This document shows positions 1-10,862 of a DNA stretch of 64,000 bases, in pieces. The position numbers and the translations under genes were made by a program. Source of the stretch: Jaapia argillacea MUCL 33604. Taxonomy: Eukaryota; Basidiomycota; Agaricomycetes; Jaapiales; Jaapiaceae. Below the pieces are notes generated by a model. The model was not told where the DNA came from and ran no database searches. It saw nothing but the letters and a program-made list of their open reading frames with translations. The stretch covers positions 191,605 through 255,604 of the forward strand of contig KL197752.1 in the NCBI GenBank assembly GCA_000697665.1. The letters run 5' to 3'. Numbering within the stretch: position 1 is the first letter of the stretch; each line of letters opens with the position of its first letter.

Positions 1-1000
1 GTGCTGGCCATACAATTTATGACCCCAAGAAGAGTTCGACTTCCTCCGATGCGCACAAAACATTTCAGTTGCAATATGGCGACGGCTCCTCCGTTGAGGG
101 AGAGCAATATAACGACGTAGTCAGCATCGCCGGTTTGGCGGTAAGCATTTCCATGGTTATCATTCAAATAACCCCGCTCATCATATAAATACCACAGGCG
201 ACCAGTCAAAGACTCGGCGCTGCTACCCAATATTCCAATGGGTTCTCCAAAGACCAGTTTCCGGCCGACGGCTTGTTGGGCATGGGTTTCCAGTCCATTT
301 CCGACTACAACACCAGCCCCGTCTTCCAATCATTCACTTCCCAAAATCAAGCCTCCTCCCCCATCTTCGCCTTCAAGCTCGCGGATTCGGGATCAGAACT
401 CTATGTTGGAGGAACCAACAGTCGGCTTTATTCAGGCAGCATCACCTACACGCCCGTCACACAGCCAGCGTACTGGCAAGTGAATATGGAGAACGTGTCG
501 GTGAATGGGGAGAAACCAGTCGGCCAGATGTCTGCGGTCATCGACACTGGAACTACGCTTGTCCTCGGTGATCAAGTCAGTGTTCGTGCTTTGTATGCTG
601 CCATTCGGGGGTCCAAGGACGCATCCACTACTTTCGGAGAAGGATTCTACACTGGTATGTCACCTCACCTTTGGTCAATCGAAGTAGATTCTAACGGAAT
701 TGCCCCTCACATAGTACCCTGCAACGCTGTTCCTACCGTCAGCCTCACATTCTCCGGGAAGTCCTTCCCCATCTCTCCTCGCATCTTCAACCTTGGAAAG
801 GTTGCGGCTGGTTCTTCGGATTGCGTTGGCGGGATTGTCGGATCTGATATTAGCGAAAGTTCGTTGAATCTTCCACTTTCCTCCGAACTCAGCTGACCAG
901 CCGGATAGGATTCTGGATCGTCGGGGATATCTTCTTGAGGAATGTCTACTCGGTGTTCGACTTGGGTAACACTCGTGTTGGTTTCGCCACGCTGGTGTAG
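1..1000 (+). CDS. Pepsin-like aspartic protease (family A1), 5' end outside window
   Basis: Partial gene; the N-terminus and first catalytic aspartate lie before base 1. Exons read as <1..140, 198..654, 715..858 and 909..1000, with introns of 57, 60 and 50 bp that all keep frame. The flap region reads [13 protein letters not shown], and the second active-site motif [13 protein letters not shown] is intact (D-T-G-T-T). The conserved C-terminal block [19 protein letters not shown] leads to a TAG stop. This is the layout of secreted or vacuolar fungal pepsins such as polyporopepsin; an endopeptidase acting at acid pH is the family expectation. Secretion cannot be checked because the signal peptide is missing. 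Confidence 0.9.
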
Positions 1001-1428
1001 TAGATTGACACCCGTTGTGGGGAAGTGCCGGGGGCTTTTTCCTACCGGATACAGTTCTTCTGCGAGTAGAGGGCGAAGGTTTCATTTTGTATTCGACGCT
1101 TCAAACACGTCACCTGCCCTAATATATCCTTGCTTCATTAATATTCGCATGCATCCGAGTCATCAACTAACGGTCTCAGCACTGGCTTCCCCCTCATGAT
1201 TCTCTGATCATGCCCAAGGTCAAGAGACCTCAGCAGGCCTCCGTCCCTGCCTTGAACAGTCCTCTAAACCATCTTCGTCTTATGATTTTCGTATTCTCTG
1301 TCGAAAATAGTGCCTAGATTCCTGTCGTCGGAAGCCCAACGGAAGGCAGAAATGTTTATCGATGAGTTCCAACGGCTGCTGTTTTACCCCACACTCCAAC
1401 CCACATTCCCGGAGCCATCTCTACTAAA

Positions 1429-2721
1429 ATGTTTCGCATCGCAAACCAAGTCCGCACCACTCACAAACTTCTTCGACGATCGTTTGCCTCGGTCACTACA
1501 TCCGACACATCCTTGACAGTTTCCTCCGTTAACGCCACATTCCCTTACATCTGGCTCCGTGATTCTTGTCCGTGTCCCAGTTGCATCCACCCATCCAATC
1601 GCCAAAAACTTCATCGTAGCTCTGATTTCCCCGATCTCCCATCGGAGGTCAAACCATCTCCGGGAGGTGTAAAAGTTACAGACCAAGGGCTTTCCATCAA
1701 ATGGGAGTCGGGCCATGAATCTACCTACCCCAAGGAATTCCTCGAGACGTATGCGTCTTCGAAGAAGCTATCCGCTTTCCACAAGGACGTCGAAAAGAAG
1801 ACATGGACTTTGGAGTCCATCTCTAAAGTCAAAGAGCTGTACGTTACCTACGACTCACTCTCCACGCCGACCGGTCTCTTGACTGCCATCGATCAACTTA
1901 CTCAATACGGCCTGCTTTTCGTGACCGGCGTGCCCAACAAGGAGACTTCGCACGAGAAATGCGAGCTGAGGAACTTGGGAGAGAAGTTTAGTGAAATTCG
2001 GACGACATTCTACGGGCAGTTCTTCGACGTTCAGAATGTTAAGAACAGCATCAATATCGCCTATACCAACTTAGACCTTGGCGTCCATATGGATATTCTG
2101 TATGTTCCTCTATGCTTCATTTCCGTGGCTGCATCTAAAAGGGGCGTTCACAGATATTTCCAAAGCCCACCTCGCTGGCAAATCCTCCATTGCCTGCGTA
2201 ATCGCGTCATCGGGGGCGCGTCCTACTTCGTTGACGCCATCCATGCAGCGCACGAACTCTACCGCGCCGATCCAGAGGCCTTCGCGCTCCTTGCGTCAAC
2301 CCCAGTTGCGTACCACTATATCAACGACGGACACCACTACCACCAGACCCACCCCACCATAGAGTTGAACCCTGAGCCTGAGGTCAGGTCTGACGGTTTA
2401 CCTGACATTGCATACGTCAACTACTCTCCGCCCTTCCAAGCTCCCCTTCCTCTCTCCACACCTCCGGCATTCTATTCGGCCCTCAGCAAATATGCGAAGA
2501 TCCTTAACGATCCGGCCAACACCTATACCTATACGCTGAAGGAGGGCGATGCGGTATTATTCGACAATAGACGAGCCCTTCATGCTAGAACTGCGTTCGA
2601 AGAGATAGAAGGACAGGGGGCAGAAGGAGAGACGAACCGATGGCTGAAGGGTTGTTATCTTGAGGGCGACGCTATTTACGATCGAGGACGAGTTTTGAGG
2701 GGCTTCCATGGATCAGGCTGA
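1429..2721 (+). CDS. Gamma-butyrobetaine / trimethyllysine dioxygenase-like Fe(II)/2-oxoglutarate oxygenase
   Basis: Exons 1429..2099 and 2154..2721. The 54-bp intron (GTATGT...CAG) would otherwise add 18 in-frame residues inside the catalytic domain. The product is about 412 aa. The N-terminal GBBH-like domain carries a cysteine cluster, WLRDSCPCPSCIHP (about residues 37-50). The TauD-like domain has the iron-binding H-x-D at about residue 220 (HMD) and the distal His at about residue 367 in NRRALHARTAF. Splicing restores the block HMDILYFQSPPRWQ. The family hydroxylates gamma-butyrobetaine or trimethyllysine in carnitine synthesis; which substrate applies cannot be decided here. The basic, Arg/Ser-rich N-terminus fits a mitochondrial presequence. 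It converges on the indoleamine dioxygenase gene with 148 bp between stops. Confidence 0.87.
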   Translation: MFRIANQVRTTHKLLRRSFASVTTSDTSLTVSSVNATFPYIWLRDSCPCPSCIHPSNRQKLHRSSDFPDLPSEVKPSPGGVKVTDQGLSIKWESGHESTYPKEFLETYASSKKLSAFHKDVEKKTWTLESISKVKELYVTYDSLSTPTGLLTAIDQLTQYGLLFVTGVPNKETSHEKCELRNLGEKFSEIRTTFYGQFFDVQNVKNSINIAYTNLDLGVHMDILYVPLCFISVAASKRGVHRYFQSPPRWQILHCLRNRVIGGASYFVDAIHAAHELYRADPEAFALLASTPVAYHYINDGHHYHQTHPTIELNPEPEVRSDGLPDIAYVNYSPPFQAPLPLSTPPAFYSALSKYAKILNDPANTYTYTLKEGDAVLFDNRRALHARTAFEEIEGQGAEGETNRWLKGCYLEGDAIYDRGRVLRGFHGSG

Positions 2722-2869
2722 GATTATTGGGAAGGGACCATAACGGAGAAACAGCCATAGGAAGGAAACCAATGTACAGAATTTATCTTTGTGAGACACC
2801 ACAAGCATCAAGCGAGTGGGATTGACTATACATCATGCTCCCAAACATCCCGCCTTGGGATGGCAACAG

Positions 2870-4225
2870 TCACAACAACCCCTCCTTCGTCCTATCCCTG
2901 ACACCCTTCAAGAATGGTAGCAGTTCTGTCCCTCCCGTCCCCATCACTTTCTCAGGTGCCTTACCCGTCCCGACACTTTCTGCCTGAGCCGCACTCCTGG
3001 AAGGATTGATGATATAAAGTGTCACTACGCGAATATGAGCATCTCTGAACTCTTTCAAAGCCGTAACAGCCTTGTTATACGCCTCTACAAGACCACTAGA
3101 CGGTGACTGGCATTGAATGAAGGAGCGCAACTTCTGCCCTCTTGGAATCATCTCCTCGATGAAAGTGCGATGGGAAGGTAGCATATACGATCGCATCCCC
3201 GTCAGCACCGAGTTCTCCGACTTGATGGTGGGATTGGGAATCTGACCATCGGCTGTATGCGTCAGGTACTCCACGCCGAGGAAAGCATCAAGGCACTGGA
3301 TGGTTGGGCTTTGCCCGGCAGTCGACCCAGCCATTTTTGTGGGCTGTCTGTCAGGGCCTTCGACCCCGTCGAAAACCCAAGGCTTGGGCGAAGCTCCGTT
3401 CAACCATGGTCGAATCTGGGTGTAGAAAATGGTTGGATCGCATCCCCTTCGAATATCAAGCAGGGTGGACGTCATAGACTGGATGATGGCGCTCAACTGG
3501 AGAAGGGCAGACGATATTGTTGTAGGATCGGGAAAGGTAGCGGACTGCTGGGTGGGGAACAATAATTTCATGACCTTCAAAGCATCGTTACCACGGAGTT
3601 CGATTCGAGCACTAGTGAGATTGAAATGCGATTCGTCGGGGGTAGAAGTGAAGGAGGTGAGACACTCTAGTTCATCGTCGGCCGATGGGGTAGAACTGGA
3701 CAGATCCACGGGGGACCAGTTGTACAGCACGTTATCGGAGTAGGTGAGCACCGGAGGCATGCCCATTGCTTTGGAGATGTTATGAAGGAGAACCGCAATT
3801 GACGTTGGGATGTGAACCACATCATCCATGGAGGGAGGCTGGGTGTGAACGTAGAAATGGAGGAGCATTGTGAGAACAAGGCGAGCGCGACGCATGTTGG
3901 CTACGGAGTCGAGCAATCCCTCAATAGATAGTACCGGGAGCTATGGATAGGTGAGACTCTGAATTGGCTAAATATACTTAGAGATGCTGACCTGAACAAC
4001 AGAACGACGCCAATTGCCCGACTCCGAACGCTCCCCATCTGAGATGCCCTGGCTTGAGCCGTATTTCAAACTCTGGCGAATTGCTTGCGACAAGCTCTGC
4101 TCCCATATGTTCCAGCTGTCAGGCAGGCGTCGGATAGGGGTACTCGGGGAGACGAATGAATCGATCGAACCGCGCTTTGTGTCTGTCTCTGGAGAGACCG
4201 CCGGCGAAGAGAAGTCGTTGGGCAT
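2870..4225 (-). CDS. Indoleamine 2,3-dioxygenase (heme dioxygenase, tryptophan to N-formylkynurenine)
   Basis: Two exons, complement 3992..4225 and 2870..3940, with a 51-bp intron; about 434 aa, near the usual 400-450 aa. Family blocks are easy to see: LPDSWNIWEQSL near the N-terminus, the distal-side block AGQSPTIQCLDAFLGVEYL, MLPSHRTFIEEM, and near residue 380 the proximal heme His block FRDAHIRVVTLYI, followed by GTGGTELLPFLKGVRDRT. The family opens the indole ring as the first step of the kynurenine route to NAD. The start is the first ATG of the open frame and lies upstream of all conserved blocks. No organelle signal is evident. Confidence 0.92.
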
Positions 4226-4945
4226 ATCAGGGTAGAGTAACTGGGTGATGGCTCAAACGTCAACGAGCAACTGCCGATAGCGCTTCGCCCTGCACACTTT
4301 ATGTCGAAATCTATGCTTGGCTGATTCAGTCCTATTGCCAGCCAGCGTTGAGCAAGAGACACTCGGATCGTTAGGAACGATCCGGGCGATGATGTGAAAA
4401 ACATGTGATGGTGCCCTCAACGTCATAAGTCAAACCTGCCGGAGGCCCTCCGCCGCAGCTGCGGAGGGGATATCAATGCCAGTCGTGAGTTCACAAGCAA
4501 TGACACTGTGATGGTAGGGAGGTGGCACGCCACCAATCCAGCATGACAGATCTTGATGCGGTTCGAATAGATGGAACATAGTGAAAGGGGGGCAAAGAAA
4601 GTCGGAATCTTGGAGATATCAGACGGCATCAGAGCCGTGTAATAAAGTGTAGAGACGAGGGCGCCCCGCCGCCATTGTGTACTTAGGTGTCGAGATGTTC
4701 GCAAGGACAGCGTCCACCTAGAGAGTAGTTTGTCGCACCGAGGCAACCAGCCCTGGGGGGTTAAGAGATATGGAAATAGGCATGCGCCCAGGTAGAAACC
4801 AAGCCACTGAAGAACTTTGAAACCTTGAAAGTCAGTCAGGTGGTGAGTTAGCCACGTGGACCACGTGGGAACGACCCATCCACCAATTTGGCACACCCGA
4901 CCAACACCGCAACACCCAACCTAAAATCCTCAAGACAACGGCAAG
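4226..4945. other. Intergenic region between IDO and RPL37
   Basis: No supported gene. A 157-aa minus-strand open frame (4423-4896) has no recognisable domain and no splice context. The stretch should hold the divergent promoters of IDO (minus) and RPL37 (plus). CCACGTGG, an E-box-type palindrome, occurs twice near 4853-4868. Confidence 0.5.
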
Positions 4946-5720
4946 ATGGTGAGTCTCTATGTCCAATTCTCAGCCCCAGACGCCAGGAGAGACCCATGCA
5001 AAGTGTTGGAACGTTGGATTGGGAGGAATGAGTGCGGTAGATGGATGGATGGAGTTGGTTCGATGTGGATGTCGATTGGGGTCTTCTTGGCGTGAATGGT
5101 TATATCCTACTTGTGATGTTGACTGACGGTTTTCATTTGCTTTGTAGACCAAAGGTTCGTTCGTTGAAGCTATGATTTCACGCCAGAGAACACTTGAATT
5201 GATCGGAATCCACTTTTCATCTCGCGACGCATAGGTACTTCGTCTTTCGGGTGTGTTTATCTCTCTCCCCCATCCAACACGATCTGATCCTCACAATTTC
5301 TCGCCTCCAACAGTAAGCGGCACACCAAGACCCACACTATCTGCCGGCGCTGCGGCAACCGTGCCTTCCACAGGCAACACAAAAGTGCGATTCTCAATAT
5401 CATCCCCTACCAATTCATCAACCAATAATTGACTTGATTATATTTTAGCCTGCGCACAATGTGGATATCCCAGCGCAAAGTTGAGGTCGTATGAGTGGGG
5501 TCAGAAGGCCAAGCGCCGAAAGACCACTGGTACTGGCAGGATGCAGTACCTCAAGCACGTCTCCAGGCGATTCAAGAATGGTTTCAGGTACGTTTTGCAC
5601 TCGAATCCCTCTCCACCTTTCCCTATTGTTCCTATTCGCTCTTCTAACGGCTTTTGTCTTGGCCTTTGTAGGGAAAACACTGTAGCCAAGAAGAGAGTCA
5701 GGGCGACAGCAGAGGCGTAA
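4946..5720 (+). CDS. RPL37: 60S ribosomal protein eL37
   Basis: Six coding exons: 4946..4948, 5148..5154, 5235..5250, 5314..5384, 5449..5587 and 5672..5720. Together they give 94 aa, the normal eL37 length. The first coding exon is only the ATG, the second is 7 nt and the third 16 nt. The product starts MTKGTSSFGKRHTKTH and has the zinc ribbon CRRCGN ... CAQCGY (two C-x2-C pairs), then a basic C-terminus with [16 protein letters not shown]. It sits in the large ribosomal subunit. Early introns clustered at the start codon are typical of fungal ribosomal protein genes, but the microexons are extreme. Confidence 0.95.
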
Positions 5721-7821
5721 TGACATGGTCTCTCCTACGCTCTACCATTCATGCATGCCCCTCTATACGATTGCTACAAGCATCCTTCATCTCTCGCGTC
5801 GTCGTCCGTCCCTTGTTGTTATGTATAACAAAATACATGACCCTACATGCCGCATGCTCTGAATATCTTGCTTGCTTGTCCACCTTTGCCTGTCTCGATT
5901 CTTGGTTTACGGTTGTGTCGTTCTTTTGCGCTCGATTCGCTGATCTCGCGCCATCCCGCTGCTCTGAACGAGATCTTCGACGCGAGCGGACGTCAATCGT
6001 GTCTTCTGCGTTTCAGAACAGCACAATGTTAGCGAGGTTGAGGTGAGTCCAGTCTGTTTTTAGCTGGGGGAGATCCAAGTAAAATTCGGCAACAAAATTC
6101 GAAAAAAGCTTGGCGTGGAAGTGATCAATCGGCACAACACGAGTCCGAGAGAGAGCGCCCTGAGAGCGTGTTAGAGCTTGATAAGATTTCTCCACATCGT
6201 GTGTTGAGATTGTGTTGGCTTTGAAGTCCGCGATGCTGAGGACGGTGTTTTTCTTGCTCTTGATGGTTTCTAACGGGTGGAGAAGGAGACAAAGTGCGCC
6301 ATCTGACGGTAACCGTACTGGTACTCGTCCTCCAAGCCCGAATCTATGTTGAATATAGGTTCTTTACCCATGCCAGAGCCCCACATCCTCCCCCGAGATC
6401 CAAAGGGAACCAGCAGCGATAGACAGGTCTTGACAATGTTCTAATGATACTTAATCTCAACGGACAAAATGGACGATTTGGGTAATGATCGACACGGGCA
6501 TTTGTATGAGCCCCAAGCCAAGGTGAGAGGTTTGGTCCTATCGGAGGTAAAGGGTCGTTCTTGCCGTTGGGTTCGATTTTTTTGATGAGTGAGATGAGCT
6601 GCGCATTTCGGCGCCCATCCCCCTTGTAGGGAATCGAATGTGAGGGGGAGGGGGGCGGTGAGTGTTTGGGAGGTACGGTGATACATCATTCTCCAGAGCA
6701 GGTGTTGCAGCTATGTTTGACGCCATCTATGATTGGGTTTCGGGTTCGGTTGGCGAGCATTCTACGATTGGGACCCTGCATCACTCCCCTAAAAATATGG
6801 AAACAGTTGTTATGCTACTTGGTGACTTACGTATGGGATCCCATCGGGATACCGAGGGCTTTGCTCGCCGTTACAGTGGCTGGCTCATCGAGGGATGCGT
6901 CGTAGGCTACATATTATCTGCCCGTAAAGTCTTTCACGATCGGTACGTTCCATTGTTAATTGTTCCGGACATCTTTCATGTCGCCGTCCGATCTTCGTAA
7001 TCCTCTCGGAGATGGGGCGCATTTGGCACTATCTTATCGAACATTAACTTTCTTCCTTATCCTTAATCACGGTGCAATCGAAGAACAGATGATCAAGAGA
7101 TGCGACACTCCAGGTTGGGATGATTTGTCTTTCCACTCTATCATCTGCTCGGTACCTGCGTCAGGCAGGACCTCTAGAGTTGGGATACCGAATAACCTCG
7201 GTAGAGTTGGCAAAAGACGCCATACCCCTCGACGATGCAACGTGGGCGATGCGAACTATTTCTTGATCCCATTCGATCTCGCCCGTAAAAATCACTAATA
7301 GATCCGGTTGAAGCTCAGGGTTTGTATAAGCTTTGATAACTGTTACGGTAGATCTTCCTGGACGAGGCCGGAAGTTGCTATGATGAAAGATTTGCCCGAT
7401 AAATACAATGTGGAGGGAATGTAGATTGGGGGGGATGGGACGTAGGAATGACGGAGGATTGGAGGGGTCTTGTGTCCATGATCTAAGACAGATAAGGGGA
7501 ATGAACCAGGAGGCTGTCGTTCCCAGGATGCATCGGAATGAAATAGGTTATCTCCCATCGGAAGCATATCAAATTAGACGTTTGTGATTGGTTGACGGTT
7601 GCCGCCCCTGTTATCTTGTTTTTATCTCCCAGTTCGTGTCCCGCTCCTGTCCTTCTTCTCCTCCCCCCACCTCCATCACCGTCCTCGCCTTCCGCCCCCA
7701 GCGCTCCTCCCCGACTCGTTCTGCCCACCCGTCGCGTATATATAACCCTTTTATAGGCCCCTTGCCAACTGCTTACCATTTCACCTGCTACGTGGACGCA
7801 ATTGCGAAAAAAAAACCTAAA
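5721..7821. other. Long intergenic / upstream region of the GATA factor
   Basis: About 2.1 kb between RPL37 and the GATA factor. Open frames here (for example 6662-7000) overlap one another on both strands and show no domain, so no gene is called. The 3' third carries many GATA-type hexamers and is best read as promoter plus 5' UTR. A run of A (7807-7815) and an AAAATG context precede the chosen start. Confidence 0.5.
7490..7627. promoter_or_regulatory. Cluster of four AGATAA (GATA-factor) sites upstream of the GATA gene
   Basis: AGATAAG at 7490-7496 on the plus strand, and TTATCT (AGATAA on the minus strand) at 7548-7553, 7611-7616 and 7622-7627. The last two are 11 bp apart. All lie about 195-330 bp before the start codon of a GATA factor. 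Further GATAA cores occur near 7335 and 7396. (A/T)GATAA is the known target of Fep1/Urbs1/SRE-type repressors; binding here is inferred. Confidence 0.5.
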
Positions 7822-10800
7822 ATGTCCCCAGTCGTTCTGGAACCGCCTATCATGAACATGCACCATAATTCGCTCTCGTCGATCTCCAGAATGCCCCAGT
7901 TCAACTCTAACATATCTAATCCACAAGATCATCTCTCTGCCAGACACGACCACCATCACCCGAACTCGGCCACATCATCACCCAATTCTCCGACTACTCA
8001 CTCGCGTTCTGGTATGCAGGGCCAGCAGTCCGACTCGTCATACCAGTCTATCCGCTTGTTGGAGGAGGCAAGTGCAACCGCGAACCCCCCTGGTAGCGCT
8101 GCCCCAAATCCGTCCTGCGCCAACTGTGGAACCCACACTACTCCGCTGTGGAGGCGTGATGGCGAAGGAAACCTCATATGCAATGCCTGCGGTGAGTTTA
8201 GTGTCTACGCGTCCCTCTTTGCGATCTCCGCTCTTTGTCCGCGATATCTTCGTAGCCACGTGTTCGCGATGTGTTGAACCCTATCATCATATCACACTCG
8301 CTATTCAGGCATGGAAGCATGGAAACGCTTGTTGGCTCATGTCTTCAGCGAGGATATCGTTCATCTCCCACACGTTCCCGTTGTCCTGGCGTTAAAAAGG
8401 CTACAGATTGCTGACGAGAACATACGATGTGCATGCTGGTTTTGCACTCCGTTTGTGCACTATTGTTGTCACCTATTTTATCCAGGTCTCTATCTTAAAT
8501 CTCGCCATATGCCCCGTCCTCCTTCCCTAGCAAGGACGCCGACACCCTCGAATCAGAATCAAAACATCCATCCCGATTTGCTCCCAGGTGCGAAATCGGA
8601 AATGAATGGCCAGCGCCAGAGGTCCTCGTCTCCCCGCTCCGCCTCGGTGAGTTGGTTGCCTGCCAACAAGATGCAACGAAACGCTAATATCTGCCCATCT
8701 ACAGCAACCACAGCGTTCGCCTGTGCAACCACAATCATCACCAGCGGACCGTCACTCAGCACCTACGCCCGTTCCTCATCTGACAGCCTCAGGGGGCACG
8801 TGTCCCGGAGACGGTCGATGCGACGGCACTGGAGGTACATCCGCGTGTTCGGGCTGCCCAACGTTCAACAATGCAGTTTCATCTGGTCTCGTTGACCCTC
8901 AAGAAGGTAGTCAAGCACCTCCTCAGAAAACCAATGGAAGCCCCGCTAATCCAAGTGCAGAAGCAGGCAAGCCGAGCGCATCAGGGGAGACTACCGATCC
9001 GGCGTCGCCGAGCGCAGGTGCTGCTGCTACTCCAGGTCCTGGCCGAAACGTCCGAGGGCGAGGGGGTGTCGGCGCTTTGAGTTGCGCGAATTGTGGGACC
9101 AGTACCACTCCACTTTGGAGGAGGGATGATGTTGGCAATAATATCTGTAACGCCTGTGGTGAGTCCTCCGACGCTCGATTCCTATTTTTTTCATCCACCC
9201 CCTACGCCGTTCGTCTCGCTGGCACGGTCTCGGAGCGACTCGAAATCTCGCGCTTTGACACCCGTGGGTGATAAGGTGCACGTGTTTTCAGCGAGCGGAG
9301 CTCCAAATATCTTATCAGATAATTTTTGGGGAGTTCCCGTTATCTTTGAAGATTACCGGACAGGCTCTAGCTCGACGCAGGAACTGTAACTTTGATTTAC
9401 TTCATTTCGTCTCCATCTCGACAGTTGATGACCCACATTCTTATCTCTATTCTATGTCTGATCTGATTCCTCGTTCACCGTAATTTCTCATTCCAAAACG
9501 GTATTGACCATTCTAACAGGATTGTACTACAAACTGCACGGCACGCATCGTCCAAACTCCATGAAAAAGACGGTAATCAAGAGACGGAAACGCGTTCCCG
9601 CTGCTGGGCCCGGTTCAGGTTCGGGTTCGGGAAGGTTGTCCGATCAGGCGGCAGCCGAAGCGCTTGTCAGTGTCGGTCGGGTTCATCAGGATCGGATGAG
9701 CGGTGCTGAAGGTGGAGATGAAAGTGATACTGAGGCTGCTGAGCAGCCGAAGAGGAAGCGGGCAAGGAAGGGAAAGTCGGAAAAGGCGGGTGGGAAGGGC
9801 AAGAGTAAAGTTGGTGGGGCAGTAGATGAAGATGCTGCCATGGATGACGATGAAGAAGAGGAACCTCCAGCCCCCCCTTCAAGAAGGGTTGTGGAAAGGC
9901 GGCGTTCTGCGAGGGAGGGTGGATTAACAACTGCTGCGCCGGCTGTGACCCCGTCTTGGGCGGATATGCAGCAGATCATGCAGGTGAACGGCACTTCACC
10001 TGTTCTAGGTGTCGATACTCAGCGTTCGCAGAGTGTTCCTCGACAAGGAACTCAAGAATATAATGAAGCTACCGCAGCTGCGCAAGCGCGTGGATCTGGC
10101 GGGCACGGTCCGTTCGCCCATCATGGAGGTAGCGCTGGGGGCTTTGATCTTCCACCTTTGAACCATGCACTTGGAGGGAGTGGGTACGGTGGATATCACA
10201 GTATGAGCAGTTATCTCCGATCAGGGTCGACGCCTAGCAGGACCCATTCGCCTCTTTCACAAGTGACTGGTGCCGCTGCAGGCACTTCGGCTTATATGTT
10301 GCCTCCTCCCCACAGCCTTGGGTTGTCTCATGGTCTGGGTGGTGGTACTGGAGGGACCCAATCGCAATTCTACGCCGGTGGACCGGGGCGGGGCTTGTCT
10401 GCCTCTCCGCCTGCACACTCCCACTCGCCTGCGCCACCTGGATCTTCTCATTCACACCATGCTCATCACGGCTTGACCGGACCTGGATCGGCTATGGGTA
10501 TGCCGCCTCTACCTATCGCAGTATCTATGGCTATGCCTGCTTCAGCTTCTGGGATGGGTGGCATCCCCACGTTGGACGAATTGGAGGGACATTATCACCA
10601 GCTGAGAGAGCACAAAAGACGGTTGGAGGATATGATGGAGAAAAACGACATGATGATGGAGAGGGTTAAGAGGGGAATCGACGAGTTTCGGTCGATCTCA
10701 TCTGGTGGCACTGGTGGCACCGAAGGCGGCAATGGGAACGGTGGTCGAGGAAGTGTTGCACAAGCCGTGCCGCTCTCGCGAGGTGGGGAAAGGCGAGAAT

Positions 10801-10862
10801 CCATCTGGCCCATCGTTCCGGCCGACTCATCCAGTGGCGCTCACGGGGGCAACCGCGAATGA
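7822..10862 (+). CDS. Two-finger GATA transcription factor, SRE/Urbs1/Fep1 siderophore-repressor type
   Basis: Exons 7822..8191, 8486..8646, 8705..9158 and 9520..10862 give about 775 aa. Finger 1 (about residues 99-124) and finger 2 (about 304-328) are both C-x2-C-x17-C-x2-C with the TTPLWRRD core. Between them lies the cysteine cluster [12 protein letters not shown]...CSGCP (about 210-230), the signature of iron-sensing fungal GATA repressors, where it is thought to help bind iron. A lysine-rich stretch follows finger 2 ([13 protein letters not shown]). The C-terminus has a coiled coil around residues 679-725 ([20 protein letters not shown]), also typical of the family. The known role is repression of siderophore and iron-uptake genes when iron is plentiful. 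Introns of 294 and 361 bp are long for this window, and both cut finger codons at the same point, right after CNAC. The middle is low-complexity G/S/H/P. Confidence 0.88.
9312..9322. promoter_or_regulatory. Intronic back-to-back GATA palindrome (TTATC-A-GATAA)
   Basis: In the 361-bp third intron of the GATA gene. The inner 9 bases, ATCAGATAA (9314-9322), match the ATC(A/T)GATAA consensus described for SRE-type repressors. The two half sites face each other around one base. Another TGATAAG lies about 40 bp upstream in the same intron. Function as an autoregulatory element is inferred. Confidence 0.4.

Noticed and set aside
4423-4896. 157-codon minus-strand open frame
   Set aside because: No domain, lies between two divergent genes, and composition fits random open sequence.
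5445-6195. Several open frames on both strands over and after RPL37 exons
   Set aside because: They are shadows of RPL37 exons and its 3' UTR.
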